Positions 1 through 7,766 are shown, numbered from the stretch's first letter. The stretch: DNA of 8,381 bases from Syntrophorhabdaceae bacterium (GCA_026416315.1 JAOAFK010000099.1:1-8381), one strand, 5' to 3'. Translations and numbers: made by a program. The notes: generated by a model not told the origin, from the sequence alone.

Positions 1-417
1 GGGTATATTTAGAAACTCTGCTACCATTGCACCTATGGCACCGTTTTCATCATCAATTGCCTGGCGACCGCACAGGATCATGTCAAAACCTTCCTTTTTT
101 GCAAATTCAGAAAGGATCCTTGCGGTAATTAGCGGATCTTCTGTGTCAAGGTCTGTGTTGTCTATTAGATATGCCTGATCTGCCCCCATGGCGATGGCAG
201 TTCGTAGAGCCTCTATTGCCTTTTTTCCTCCATATGTGCATACAGTAATTTTGCTATCCTTTAATTTTGTCTTTAATCTTATCGCCTCTTCCACTGCAAA
301 CTCGTCAAAAAAATTAAGATTATACTTATTTTCAATCTCCAAAGACTTGTTATCACCCTTTATCAATATCCTTGCCTCTGTATCGGCAACCTGTTTTATA
401 AAGACGAGAATTTTCAA
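1..417 (-). CDS. etfB: Electron transfer flavoprotein beta subunit, N-terminal 139 residues (runs off the left edge)
   Basis: EtfB pairs with EtfA to form the soluble heterodimer that takes electrons from acyl-CoA dehydrogenases; the beta subunit holds AMP, or a second FAD in bifurcating types. The sequence shows the family N-terminus MKILVFIKQVADTEA, then FDEFAVEEAIRLK (res 37-49), LRTAIAMGAD (71-80) and the nucleotide-binding segment CGRQAIDDENG (116-126). The usual family length is about 250-260 residues, so roughly the C-terminal half is outside the window. The start is a TTG at 417-415. I chose it because the conserved N-terminus begins exactly there and a strong GGGAGGT lies six bases upstream; no ATG fits. 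The gene follows the acyl-CoA dehydrogenase by 94 bases on the same strand, which suggests a functional pair. Whether it is the plain or the bifurcating type cannot be decided from this fragment. Confidence 0.95.
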   Translation of the reverse strand, partial: MKILVFIKQVADTEARILIKGDNKSLEIENKYNLNFFDEFAVEEAIRLKTKLKDSKITVCTYGGKKAIEALRTAIAMGADQAYLIDNTDLDTEDPLITARILSEFAKKEGFDMILCGRQAIDDENGAIGAMVAEFLNIP

Positions 418-423
418 AATGAT

Positions 424-430
424 ACCTCCC
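424..430 (-). promoter_or_regulatory. Shine-Dalgarno site that fixes the TTG start of etfB
   Basis: On the minus strand GGGAGGT lies six bases before TTG. This near-perfect ribosome binding site with ideal spacing decides the unusual TTG start, since no in-frame ATG exists at the expected N-terminus. Confidence 0.8.
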
Positions 431-488
431 TGTGTTTTTAAATCTATTTAATGCCAGTATGCGGGTTTTAATTTAAACATAAACCGAC

Positions 489-511
489 AGATATTTGAAG
501 TAAAAATATCT
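489..511 (-). other. AT-rich inverted repeat between the acyl-CoA dehydrogenase gene and etfB
   Basis: AGATATTT (489-496) and AAATATCT (504-511) are perfect 8-base inverted repeats around a 7-base loop, beginning right after the acyl-CoA dehydrogenase stop codon (512-514). The arms have one G-C pair each and no T-run follows on the minus strand, so it is not a convincing terminator. It could be a weak mRNA hairpin affecting stability or the ratio of the two proteins, or chance in AT-rich DNA. The rest of the 94-base gap shows no strong promoter. Confidence 0.3.
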
Positions 512-1660
512 CTATAGCTTTCCTATAATGCTTCTCCCTATAAAGTCTTTTAATACTTCATGGGTTCCACCACCATAGAGGAGAAATCTTGCATCCCTGA
601 AATATCTCTGCGGTGTATACTCATATGCAAAGGCATTTGCCCCGTAAATTCTTGTTACCTCATCCACTACCTTAAGGCATACCTCTGTGGCAAACATCTT
701 TGCCTCAGCGGCTATTGTCCTTGTATCCATACCATTTTCCATCATCCAGGCGCCATAGTAAATAAGAAGTTTTGCGGGATTCATAAGGGTATCCATCTCT
801 GCAAATTTTTCCCTTATAAGCTGATAGTTGCCTATGGGCTGACCGAATGCCACTCTTTTCCTTGCGAATTCAAGACCTTCGTTGTAAGCACCCCTTGCAA
901 TACCTAAAGCCATGGCACCTGTCATAAGCCTCACCTCATCGAGGATCTCTCCTACATAAATAACGCCCTTATTAACTTCCTCACCGAGCAAATTTTCATC
1001 AGGTACCCATACGTTATCGAATACAAGTTCACCCGTGACGGTTCCTCTGCAACCAAGTTTATTTAAGACCTGACCGCTTGAAAAGCCTGGTGTTCCTTTT
1101 TCTACAAGGAAGAAATTAAGTGCCTTTAATCCCTTTGATGGGTCTGTTGAGGCAAGCACCGTACAGAAGTCACAGATAGGACCATTTGTAATCCACATCT
1201 TTGTTCCGTTTATTCTCCATCCGTTTCCGTCTTTTATCGCCGTTGTCCTTGTGGCACCTAAATCAGAACCGGACTGATCTTCTGTGAAACACATGGTTGC
1301 TATCTTTTCCCCTCTCATGGCAGGGTAAAGACATCTTTCCTTTATTGATTCACTTCCAAATCTATATAAAAAATATGTACCCATGAGTATATTCATGATT
1401 ACACTCTGGGCAAATCCTACAGAGCCCCTTGCTATTTCTTCATAAAAGGTCATACACATGATTTTGTCTGCATTCATACCGCCTATTTCTTCAGGGTATC
1501 GGAGTCCCAGATAACCAAGTGATGTAAATTCTTTCCATAAATCCCAGGGGAATTCATCCTTTTCATCTATCTCCTGGGCCTTAGGGACTACCATTTTGTC
1601 CACTGTATCAACTATAATTTTTTTGAAAAATTCTTGCTGCTCCGTTAAGGTAAAATCCAT
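512..1660 (-). CDS. Acyl-CoA dehydrogenase (FAD flavoprotein, ETF-linked)
   Basis: A 382-residue protein of normal family length. It oxidises an acyl-CoA to the 2,3-enoyl-CoA with FAD and passes electrons to ETF in the cytoplasm. The N-terminal helical domain starts at FTLTEQQ (3-9). The middle domain has the first family signature MCFTEDQSGSDLG (123-135) and WRINGTKMWITNG (148-160). The C-terminal helical domain has RVAFGQPIG (269-277), a FAD-contacting element, and the second signature RYFRDARFLLYGGGTHEV (352-369). The YGGGT form replaces the YEGT seen in short- and medium-chain enzymes, so the catalytic glutamate is not at that site; the nearest acids at the alternative site are D241 and E242 (LDEVRL). 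The true substrate (straight, branched, aromatic or dicarboxylic acyl-CoA) cannot be read from sequence. A ribosome site AAGGGGG lies six bases before ATG. It is first in its transcript, with etfB 94 bases downstream. Confidence 0.93.
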   Translation of the reverse strand: MDFTLTEQQEFFKKIIVDTVDKMVVPKAQEIDEKDEFPWDLWKEFTSLGYLGLRYPEEIGGMNADKIMCMTFYEEIARGSVGFAQSVIMNILMGTYFLYRFGSESIKERCLYPAMRGEKIATMCFTEDQSGSDLGATRTTAIKDGNGWRINGTKMWITNGPICDFCTVLASTDPSKGLKALNFFLVEKGTPGFSSGQVLNKLGCRGTVTGELVFDNVWVPDENLLGEEVNKGVIYVGEILDEVRLMTGAMALGIARGAYNEGLEFARKRVAFGQPIGNYQLIREKFAEMDTLMNPAKLLIYYGAWMMENGMDTRTIAAEAKMFATEVCLKVVDEVTRIYGANAFAYEYTPQRYFRDARFLLYGGGTHEVLKDFIGRSIIGKL

Positions 1661-1697
1661 AGAAAACCCCCTTTTACGAAAAATAAAGAAGCCAATT

Positions 1698-1707
1698 TTG
1701 TATACAA
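1698..1707. promoter_or_regulatory. Perfect palindrome over the -10 region, possible operator
   Basis: TTGTATACAA is a perfect 10-base palindrome that overlaps the -10 hexamer and runs to the predicted start site of the acyl-CoA dehydrogenase promoter. A protein bound there would block polymerase, as acyl-CoA-responsive TetR or GntR repressors do in fatty-acid genes of other bacteria. No regulator gene is in the window, and a 10-base palindrome can occur by chance in AT-rich DNA. Confidence 0.35.
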
Positions 1708-1732
1708 TATTTTACTGGTAGATTTTTGTCAA
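1704..1732 (-). promoter_or_regulatory. Sigma70-type promoter of the acyl-CoA dehydrogenase-etfB unit
   Basis: Read on the minus strand: consensus -35 TTGACA (1727-1732), 17-base spacer, -10 TATTGT (1704-1709; four of six match TATAAT). Transcription would start near 1697, giving a leader of about 36 bases that holds the AAGGGGG ribosome site. It sits in the 92-base gap after rpoD and so lets the metabolic genes be expressed apart from the housekeeping operon. No start site has been measured; the call rests on match and placement. Confidence 0.7.
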
Positions 1733-1739
1733 GTAAAAT
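1709..1739. repeat. Inverted repeat flanking the -35 and spacer of the same promoter
   Basis: ATTTTACT (1709-1716) and AGTAAAAT (1732-1739) are perfect 8-base inverted repeats, 23 bases centre to centre, about two helical turns. They bracket the -35 box and most of the spacer. The spacing would suit a dimer bound on one face of the DNA, but the repeats are AT-rich and could be chance. Neither orientation is followed by a T-run, so it is not a terminator for rpoD. Confidence 0.3.
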
Positions 1740-1752
1740 TCTGCTTAATATT

Positions 1753-3282
1753 TTATGTTTCTACAAAGCACTTCAATTTAGTGGCCCTTATGGGATGCCT
1801 TAATTTTCTCAGTGCCTTTGCCTCAATCTGTCTTATTCTCTCTCTCGTTACATCAAAAATCTGACCCACTTCTTCAAGGGTATGGTCGTATTTCTCTCCG
1901 ATACCAAATCTTTTTCTTATCACCTTTTCCTCTCTGGGGGTGAGTGTTGCAAGGACGGAATTTAACTGATTCACCAGATCTTCGTATATGGCAAAATCCT
2001 GTGGAGTAGGTGATGTTTTATCCTCCACAAAGTCTGCAAGGTGTGTATCTTCATCATCCCCTATGGGTGTTTCAAGAGATATGGGCTCCCTTGTTATTCT
2101 TAATGCCTTTCTCACCTTTTCAGGGCTTAAACCGACTCTTTCGGCAATCTCATCGGGGAAAGGCTCTCTTCCTAATTCCTGGACAAGTTCCCTTGAAGTC
2201 CTTACTATCTTGTTTATGGTCTCTATCATATGAACGGGAATTCTTATGGTTCTTGATTGATCCGCCAATGCCCTTGTTATGGACTGCCTTATCCACCATG
2301 TGGCATAGGTGCTAAACTTATAACCCCTTTTATATTCGAATCTATCCACAGCCTTCATAAGCCCGATATTTCCTTCCTGGATTAGATCAAGTAGTGACAA
2401 TCCCCTGTTTGTATATTTTTTTGCAAGACTTACCACAAGTCTTAAATTAGACTTAACGAGTTCATTTTTTGCTGCAAGACATCTTTTCTCTGCATCTTCA
2501 ATCTTTTTAAGGTATGTCTTTAAAACCTCAAGAGTTATGCCTGATTCGGACTCAATCTTCTGGATTCTTTTATATAGCATTGAAAGGTGCTTGTCATGAT
2601 CATTATTGTGTTTTCTTTTATATCTTGCAATCTCTGATTCAGTCTTCTCTATCTTCTCCACGTATCTTTTCATTCGCCAGACTATCTTATCTATTACCTT
2701 TCTTGTGAGATTTAAATCGTTTATTATCTTTTTTATCTCTTCCCAGTCCTTTTCTGAAGGGTTCTTTTTATTATGTAAAGACTTGATCATTTCAAGTTGT
2801 TTTATGAGCCTTTCTTTCTGAAATTCTGCCTCTGTTTCAGTGTAGTCTTCCTCGTCTATATCAAGGGTAACATCTTTGGCTGTCATCTTATTTGCTTTCA
2901 ATGCAACGAGGACATTTAATAGTTCCTTAACAGTGCCAGGAAAAGAGAGAATTATCTGTTTTACCTCTTCTTTTGCCTCTTCCATCCTTAGAGCTATTTC
3001 CTTTTCGCCTTCTTTTGTGAGGAGGGATAGGCTGCTCATCTCCTTTATGTAATGTCTTACAGGATTCCCAATATCACCATCCTGAAAGCCCTCAAGGTCT
3101 TCTCCAAAAAGGTCATCGAGTCTTTCATGTTCTTCAGTTAAATCTCCATCTTCATCCACATCAAAAATGTCTATCTCATCAAAGATGTTATCATTTCCAT
3201 GGGTATCAACCAAAATGGAAGAGAATTCTTTTTGTTCCTTATTTTCATCGAAACCAAAAAATTCTTTTACTTTTTCTGGCAT
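1753..3282 (-). CDS. rpoD: Primary RNA polymerase sigma factor RpoD (sigma70)
   Basis: The housekeeping sigma factor: binds core RNA polymerase and recognises -35 and -10 elements. Regions seen in order: 1.2 at about 72-103 (NPVRHYIKEM, LLTKEGEKEIA); a charged non-conserved segment at about 104-265; region 2 at 272-350, with the core-binding LVVSLAKKY and LLDLIQEGNIGLMKAV and the -10-binding YATWWIRQSITRALADQSR; region 3 at about 355-430; region 4 at 436-500, with the -35-binding helix VTRERIRQIEAKALRKL. At 509 residues it is shorter than the 613-residue E. coli protein. The first 70 residues are very acidic and lack a recognisable region 1.1. The start ATG has GTGAGGT four bases upstream, and dnaG ends 17 bases before it, so no longer N-terminus is available. 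It is last in the operon; no clear terminator follows. Confidence 0.98.
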   Translation of the reverse strand: MPEKVKEFFGFDENKEQKEFSSILVDTHGNDNIFDEIDIFDVDEDGDLTEEHERLDDLFGEDLEGFQDGDIGNPVRHYIKEMSSLSLLTKEGEKEIALRMEEAKEEVKQIILSFPGTVKELLNVLVALKANKMTAKDVTLDIDEEDYTETEAEFQKERLIKQLEMIKSLHNKKNPSEKDWEEIKKIINDLNLTRKVIDKIVWRMKRYVEKIEKTESEIARYKRKHNNDHDKHLSMLYKRIQKIESESGITLEVLKTYLKKIEDAEKRCLAAKNELVKSNLRLVVSLAKKYTNRGLSLLDLIQEGNIGLMKAVDRFEYKRGYKFSTYATWWIRQSITRALADQSRTIRIPVHMIETINKIVRTSRELVQELGREPFPDEIAERVGLSPEKVRKALRITREPISLETPIGDDEDTHLADFVEDKTSPTPQDFAIYEDLVNQLNSVLATLTPREEKVIRKRFGIGEKYDHTLEEVGQIFDVTRERIRQIEAKALRKLRHPIRATKLKCFVET

Positions 3283-3299
3283 GGTTACCTCACTTATTT

Positions 3300-5003
3300 T
3301 TAATTTTTTAATAGTGATAGGACATGCCTTTTTTCTTTAAGCAGTCCCATAATAACCTGTTCATCACCCCTTTTTTCTGCCTCTAATATCTGCTGGGTTA
3401 TCCTTTTAAGTTCGTCTTTAATAAATTTTTTCTCCACATGTTTCAGATAATCCATTATAATTTTCTCGAGCTCTTCCTGGCTGTCATCAAGTTTTGTCAA
3501 AGCGCATTCACAGACAATTCCCTTTAAAGGCTCTTCATCTATGGTGTTGATGAAAGAATTCACTTCAAAACTTAAATACTTTTCATAATGATATATAATC
3601 CTTTCTATAATCTCTCTCGTTGAATTATCTTTTATGAATCTTATCACCCCCTTTTCTTTAAATAATTCAATGAGATTTGGATTGTTCATGAGTATTCCTA
3701 TAACCTTTTCACCGATGATATCTTTACTGTGTTCTCGTACCGGTACTGATTGGAATTCTTTACCTTTTGTTCCATCCCAGAAGACATGTTCATCAACTCC
3801 TGTCAGTTCTGATATGCGTTTGATATAAAGGTTTTTTGTAACATTGCTTTTTATCCTTTCAACATGGGGCATTATGTTTTTGATAAAAGACAATCTGCCC
3901 TCAAGGTTATTCATACCGTATCTTTTCAAATAAAAATCAAGATAATAATCAAGTATCGGCTTTTTCCCCTCCAGGACCTTCAATAGGGCTTCTTTACCTT
4001 TTTCTCTTATAAACCCATCAGGGTCGTATCCTTTTGGTAATACCACCATCTTCGCATTTATTTCTAATTCTGTAAACAGTTCTATAAGTCTTAATGAGCT
4101 TTTTAATCCTGCCTCATCACCATCGAGCATAAGGGTTATGTTTTCTGTATAATTCTTTAATTTTAATAGCTGCTCTTTTGTTACAGCGGTACCCAATGTG
4201 GCTACAACATTTTTTATTCCATTCGTGTAAAGGGAAATGAAGTCAAAGTATCCTTCAACTATATACACCTCATCTGCCTCCTGGACGAATTTCCTTGTCC
4301 TGTCTATTCCAAAGAGTGAGGTCCTTTTAGAAAATATGGATGATTCCGGGGAATTGATATATTTTGGGAGGTTGGTATTGGTTTCAATGATCCTTGCACC
4401 GAATCCTATAACCCTTCTGTTTATATCGAATATGGGAATGGTAATCCGACCTCTGAATATATCGTACATCTCCTTCTCATTTGTTTTTATTATACCTGTT
4501 GACATAAGGATATCTTTCTGGATTTCTGATTCTTTCAAGAATCTGTTTAAGTCGATCTTTCTGTCACTGTAACCAATTTTAAACTCTTCTATTGTATGTT
4601 CTTTTATCCCCCTCTTTAAAAGATAATCCATGGCATGAGGTGTATTTTTTAGATTTTTTAAGAAATAATCCGCTAATTTTCCCATAGCATCAAAGGTACT
4701 TGTCCTTTTTGAGCCACCGTATGATGTAATTTTTATTCCGTATTGTCTTGATAGGGATTCAACTGCCTCTTTGAAGTTTAAATTTTCATATTTCATTAAA
4801 AAATTTATTACATTGCCGCCCTCATGACATCCAAAGCAATAAAATATCTGTTTTTCTGGGCTTACAGTAAAAGATGGGGTCTTTTCCTGATGGAAGGGGC
4901 ATAGCCCAACGAAATCCTTTCCAGCCCTACGTAACTTTACATATTTTGATACAACATCTAATATATCTATCCTATTTAGTATCTCATCGTAGGTGTCTTT
5001 CAT
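3300..5003 (-). CDS. dnaG: DNA primase DnaG
   Basis: Makes the RNA primers for Okazaki fragments at the replication fork, working with the replicative helicase DnaB. The 567-residue protein is near the usual length. It has the N-terminal CHC2 zinc finger with ligands C35, H38, C56 and C59. The RNA polymerase core follows with FRGRITIPIFD (181-191), VIGFGAR (196-202) and PKYINSPES (211-219). The Toprim fold shows the catalytic VEGYFD (E248) and the metal-binding LDGDEAG (D292, D294), plus YDPDGFI (324-330). Residues from about 425 on form the helicase-interaction domain, poorly conserved as usual. Its ATG overlaps the mutS2 stop by four bases (ATGA, 5000-5003), which implies translational coupling; a GGAG lies five bases upstream. 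All key catalytic and zinc residues are intact. Confidence 0.98.
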   Translation of the reverse strand: MKDTYDEILNRIDILDVVSKYVKLRRAGKDFVGLCPFHQEKTPSFTVSPEKQIFYCFGCHEGGNVINFLMKYENLNFKEAVESLSRQYGIKITSYGGSKRTSTFDAMGKLADYFLKNLKNTPHAMDYLLKRGIKEHTIEEFKIGYSDRKIDLNRFLKESEIQKDILMSTGIIKTNEKEMYDIFRGRITIPIFDINRRVIGFGARIIETNTNLPKYINSPESSIFSKRTSLFGIDRTRKFVQEADEVYIVEGYFDFISLYTNGIKNVVATLGTAVTKEQLLKLKNYTENITLMLDGDEAGLKSSLRLIELFTELEINAKMVVLPKGYDPDGFIREKGKEALLKVLEGKKPILDYYLDFYLKRYGMNNLEGRLSFIKNIMPHVERIKSNVTKNLYIKRISELTGVDEHVFWDGTKGKEFQSVPVREHSKDIIGEKVIGILMNNPNLIELFKEKGVIRFIKDNSTREIIERIIYHYEKYLSFEVNSFINTIDEEPLKGIVCECALTKLDDSQEELEKIIMDYLKHVEKKFIKDELKRITQQILEAEKRGDEQVIMGLLKEKRHVLSLLKN

Positions 5004-7297
5004 GCAAACTCCAGAATGGTTACCCCTGTATTTTTTTCATCCCTTTTTATCTCTTTTATGAAATCTGTTTTACTGAAGTGTTCTTTTACAGCATTCATAA
5101 GCCTTCCTGTCCCTATCCCATGAAGAACCCTCACCCGTGGCATTCCTTGAATGAGTGCCCTATCTACAAACCTATCAAGTGTCTTAATCGCCTCTTCAAC
5201 CCTCATACCCATGATGTTTATCTGCGGTTCTTCTATTTTTTCGTATTCAAGATGCACTTCCTGTTTGGTGTCTTCCTTAACCTTTTCTTTGAAAGGTAGT
5301 TTACTAATCAGTTCTGCCTTTATCTTTGTCCTTAAGTTCCCCATAACCACTTCGATCATATCGTTTTCTTCATCAATATCTGTTACATATCCTCTGCTAC
5401 CTAAAGTTTTTATTTTTACGTAGTCACCTATTTTTATATCCTCTTTTTTTGCTTCAGTTTCTTTCACGACAGCTTTTTTTATTATTTCTATCCTCTTTTT
5501 CGCCGCATCTAATGACGCCTTGTCTTTTTTTGAGATCTCTTTCATTGCATGATAGATCTCTATTTCAATCTCTTCAATTTTCTGTCTGGATTTTTCTTCT
5601 AATTTTTTTAGATACTCATCTCTCTTTTCCTTTAAAGCCTGAAGTCTTTTCTGCAAGTCTTCCCTTATTTTTTTTGCTTCATATAATTCCTTTTCTACTT
5701 CTTCCTTCTTTTTCTTTAAGGAACTTATAAGTTCATTTAGCATAAACTCCTGTGAGTCAAGATATTCGTAGCTTTTTTCTATAATCCTTGAAGGAACAGA
5801 TATGTTTTTAGCCACATTTATGGCATTACTGTAACCTGCCAGTCCATAATTCAATCTGTATCTCGGTGTCATTGTCTCATGGTCAAAATCTGTTGCCACA
5901 TTTATGGCAAAAGGTTTTGTATAACCGTATGATTTCAATAGGTTTAAATGTGTTGTTACAATTACCCTTGAACCTTTTTCAACAAATGCATCTATAATGG
6001 CCATTGAAATGGCTGAAGCCTCCTGAGGTTCTGTGTTTCCACCGATTTCATCTATTAAGATAAGTTCATTTCCATGGGCCATGTTATAAAGGTCTGAGAT
6101 CGCTTTCATATGGGCGGTAAAGCTACTCAATTCCATAGAGATATCCTGCTCATCGCCTATTATGGCAAAAATACCTGAAAACAGAGGGACCCTTGGTTTT
6201 TCCCTTGCAGGGATAAAGAGTCCTGAAAGGGCCATGGCAGAAATAAGGCCAATGGTCTTAAGTGCTGCAGTTTTACCACCTGCATTAGGCCCGCTTATGA
6301 TCATAGCCATTTTATCACTTCTCAAAAATATGTCTATGGGTACTGTTTTTTCTTTCTTGGTTAAATATATAAAAGGATTTACAGCATTCTTTATTTCTAA
6401 TTCACCGTCATTTGTAATCTCAGGTCTTACGCAGTTAAACTGAATGCTGAAAAGGGCGATACTACTATAAAAATCAAGATCTTTTATAACTGCAAGGTTT
6501 TCTTCAAGTTCAGAAATGTGTTTTGCAATAAATGATGTTAAGTCTTTTAATATCCTTTTTTCCTCTTCTTTTTCCTCGTTTTCCAAAATGTTTATTTCAT
6601 TGTTAAGCTCCACACATTCCATGGGTTCCACAAAAGATGTCTTTAAAGAGTGGGAATAATCGTGGACTATCCCTTTCAATACCTGATTGAAATTAGGCTT
6701 CAGGGGCAGGACATATCTGTTGTTTCTCAATGCAATATAAGTATCCTGAACAATGGGCCTTACCTGTTCCCTTTCCATAATTTTTTCAAGAAGTTTTCTT
6801 ATTCTTTCCCTGTGGATATAAAGCTCTGTCCTTATCCTGGATAGTTCAAAAGTGGCTGTATCCTCAATAAAACCTTCAGGATTTATTGTTTTTATTATTT
6901 TCTGGTAAACGTGTCTTAAGGTTTTGATTCTCTCTATTAACTGGGATATGAATGGTTTTTTGTTATGGGCCCTTTTGAGAAAATTTAGTGTCTCCTGACA
7001 TGACCTTAAAAATTCTGCTATTTCTATTACTTCTTTTATCTCAAGGACAGCATCTTTAATTGAAAGTCTTTTAAAAGTTTCTGTAATATTAGAGGCATTG
7101 TAAAGGGGTATTGTACCATCCCATTTTATAATCTCTATCAGGGCATCTATTTTATCCTGTCTATTTTTTATTTCCTCTATGGAAGATAATGGTTTTATTT
7201 CATCTAAAGATTGGTTGACGTAAGGGGTTACTGAATATTTTTTAAGGAAATTGATTAAATTTTTAAAGTCTATGTATAGAAGTGTTTTATCGACCAT
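5000..7297 (-). CDS. mutS2: MutS2 family ATPase with C-terminal Smr domain
   Basis: A 765-residue protein with the full MutS2 layout: core and lever helices at about 1-310; an ABC-type ATPase with Walker A GPNAGGKT (336-343), GDEQDISMELSSFTAHM (381-397), Walker B LILIDEIG (412-419) and the TTH switch (448-450); a long charged coiled coil at about 520-610; a KOW-like beta segment at about 622-662; and a C-terminal Smr domain at about 690-765 with HGIGTG (726-731). It lacks the mismatch-recognition domain of MutS1. Family roles are suppression of recombination (Helicobacter) and splitting of collided ribosomes (Bacillus). The Smr motif LDLxG reads INIMG here, without the acidic residue. The upstream in-frame TAG limits the start to this ATG or later; there is no clear ribosome site, so translation may depend on ribosomes ending the preceding gene 18 bases away. 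It couples to dnaG by ATGA. Confidence 0.96.
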   Translation of the reverse strand: MVDKTLLYIDFKNLINFLKKYSVTPYVNQSLDEIKPLSSIEEIKNRQDKIDALIEIIKWDGTIPLYNASNITETFKRLSIKDAVLEIKEVIEIAEFLRSCQETLNFLKRAHNKKPFISQLIERIKTLRHVYQKIIKTINPEGFIEDTATFELSRIRTELYIHRERIRKLLEKIMEREQVRPIVQDTYIALRNNRYVLPLKPNFNQVLKGIVHDYSHSLKTSFVEPMECVELNNEINILENEEKEEEKRILKDLTSFIAKHISELEENLAVIKDLDFYSSIALFSIQFNCVRPEITNDGELEIKNAVNPFIYLTKKEKTVPIDIFLRSDKMAMIISGPNAGGKTAALKTIGLISAMALSGLFIPAREKPRVPLFSGIFAIIGDEQDISMELSSFTAHMKAISDLYNMAHGNELILIDEIGGNTEPQEASAISMAIIDAFVEKGSRVIVTTHLNLLKSYGYTKPFAINVATDFDHETMTPRYRLNYGLAGYSNAINVAKNISVPSRIIEKSYEYLDSQEFMLNELISSLKKKKEEVEKELYEAKKIREDLQKRLQALKEKRDEYLKKLEEKSRQKIEEIEIEIYHAMKEISKKDKASLDAAKKRIEIIKKAVVKETEAKKEDIKIGDYVKIKTLGSRGYVTDIDEENDMIEVVMGNLRTKIKAELISKLPFKEKVKEDTKQEVHLEYEKIEEPQINIMGMRVEEAIKTLDRFVDRALIQGMPRVRVLHGIGTGRLMNAVKEHFSKTDFIKEIKRDEKNTGVTILEFA

Positions 7298-7315
7298 AAA
7301 GGGCTTTTTGACTAT

Positions 7316-7765
7316 CTATCCTGTTGATAGTCTTTTAAGCACCAGTTCGCTTAACACTTTACCGTCTATCCTCCCTGGGTATTTCCCTAATAGGAATTTT
7401 ATCACTTTACCCATATCTTTTTTACCAGTAACATTAAGGCTTGCTATTGCTTCATCTATTTCTTTTAAAAGTTCTTCTTCTGAAAGGGTTTCAGGGAGAA
7501 GCTCCTTTAAAATCTCAATTTCTTTTTCCTCTTTTTCAACGAGGTCTGATCTATTACCCTTTTTAAAACCTTCAATGGATTCAAGTCGCTGTTTAATTGA
7601 AGACCGCACTATGGAAAAAAATTCATCTTCTGTAATTTCTCTTATCTTCTCCACCTCTTTGTTTTTAATGGCTGTAAGGAGCATCCTGTAGGTAGAAACT
7701 CTTAATGTGTCTCTATTTTTTATTGCCTCCTTTAAACCCTGTTCTATTCTGGATTTGAATTCCAT
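7316..7765 (-). CDS. yqeY: GatB/YqeY domain protein
   Basis: A 149-residue protein matching the small stand-alone YqeY family along its whole length. Conserved pieces are RVSTYRMLLTAIKNKEVEK (22-40), IKQRLESIEGFKKGNRSDL (57-75), KEEKEIEILKELLPETLSEEE (78-98, family-typical leucine- and glutamate-rich helix) and the glycine-rich tail KDMGKVIKFLLGKYPGRIDGK (115-135). The family resembles the C-terminal tRNA-binding tail of GatB of the Asp/Glu-tRNA amidotransferase, but it has no kinase-like catalytic domain and its exact role is unproven. It starts one base after the rpsU stop (TAA-A-ATG) with only a weak, distant AAAGG, so re-initiation after rpsU is likely. Its place next to rpsU is common in many bacteria. 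Confidence 0.95.
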   Translation of the reverse strand: MEFKSRIEQGLKEAIKNRDTLRVSTYRMLLTAIKNKEVEKIREITEDEFFSIVRSSIKQRLESIEGFKKGNRSDLVEKEEKEIEILKELLPETLSEEELLKEIDEAIASLNVTGKKDMGKVIKFLLGKYPGRIDGKVLSELVLKRLSTG

Positions 7766-7766
7766 T

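Noticed and set aside
188..907. Open frames on the plus strand at 188-451 and 560-907
   Set aside because: They lie opposite clear coding sequence of etfB and the acyl-CoA dehydrogenase, and their translations resemble no protein family.
1709..1739. Terminator for the rpoD operon
   Set aside because: The stem is AT-rich, the loop is 15 bases, and no T-run follows on the minus strand; it fits better as part of the downstream promoter region.
1988..2821. Several plus-strand open frames opposite rpoD
   Set aside because: The minus-strand frame is unmistakably RpoD; the plus frames have low-complexity hydrophobic sequence typical of antisense shadows.
4874..5299. A 141-codon plus-strand frame across the dnaG-mutS2 junction
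   Set aside because: It covers the conserved N-terminus of DnaG and the Smr domain of MutS2 on the other strand, and its own sequence shows no domain.
7251..7691. A 146-codon plus-strand frame opposite yqeY and the mutS2 start
   Set aside because: Serine- and leucine-rich shadow of the charged YqeY helices; no ribosome site or family match.
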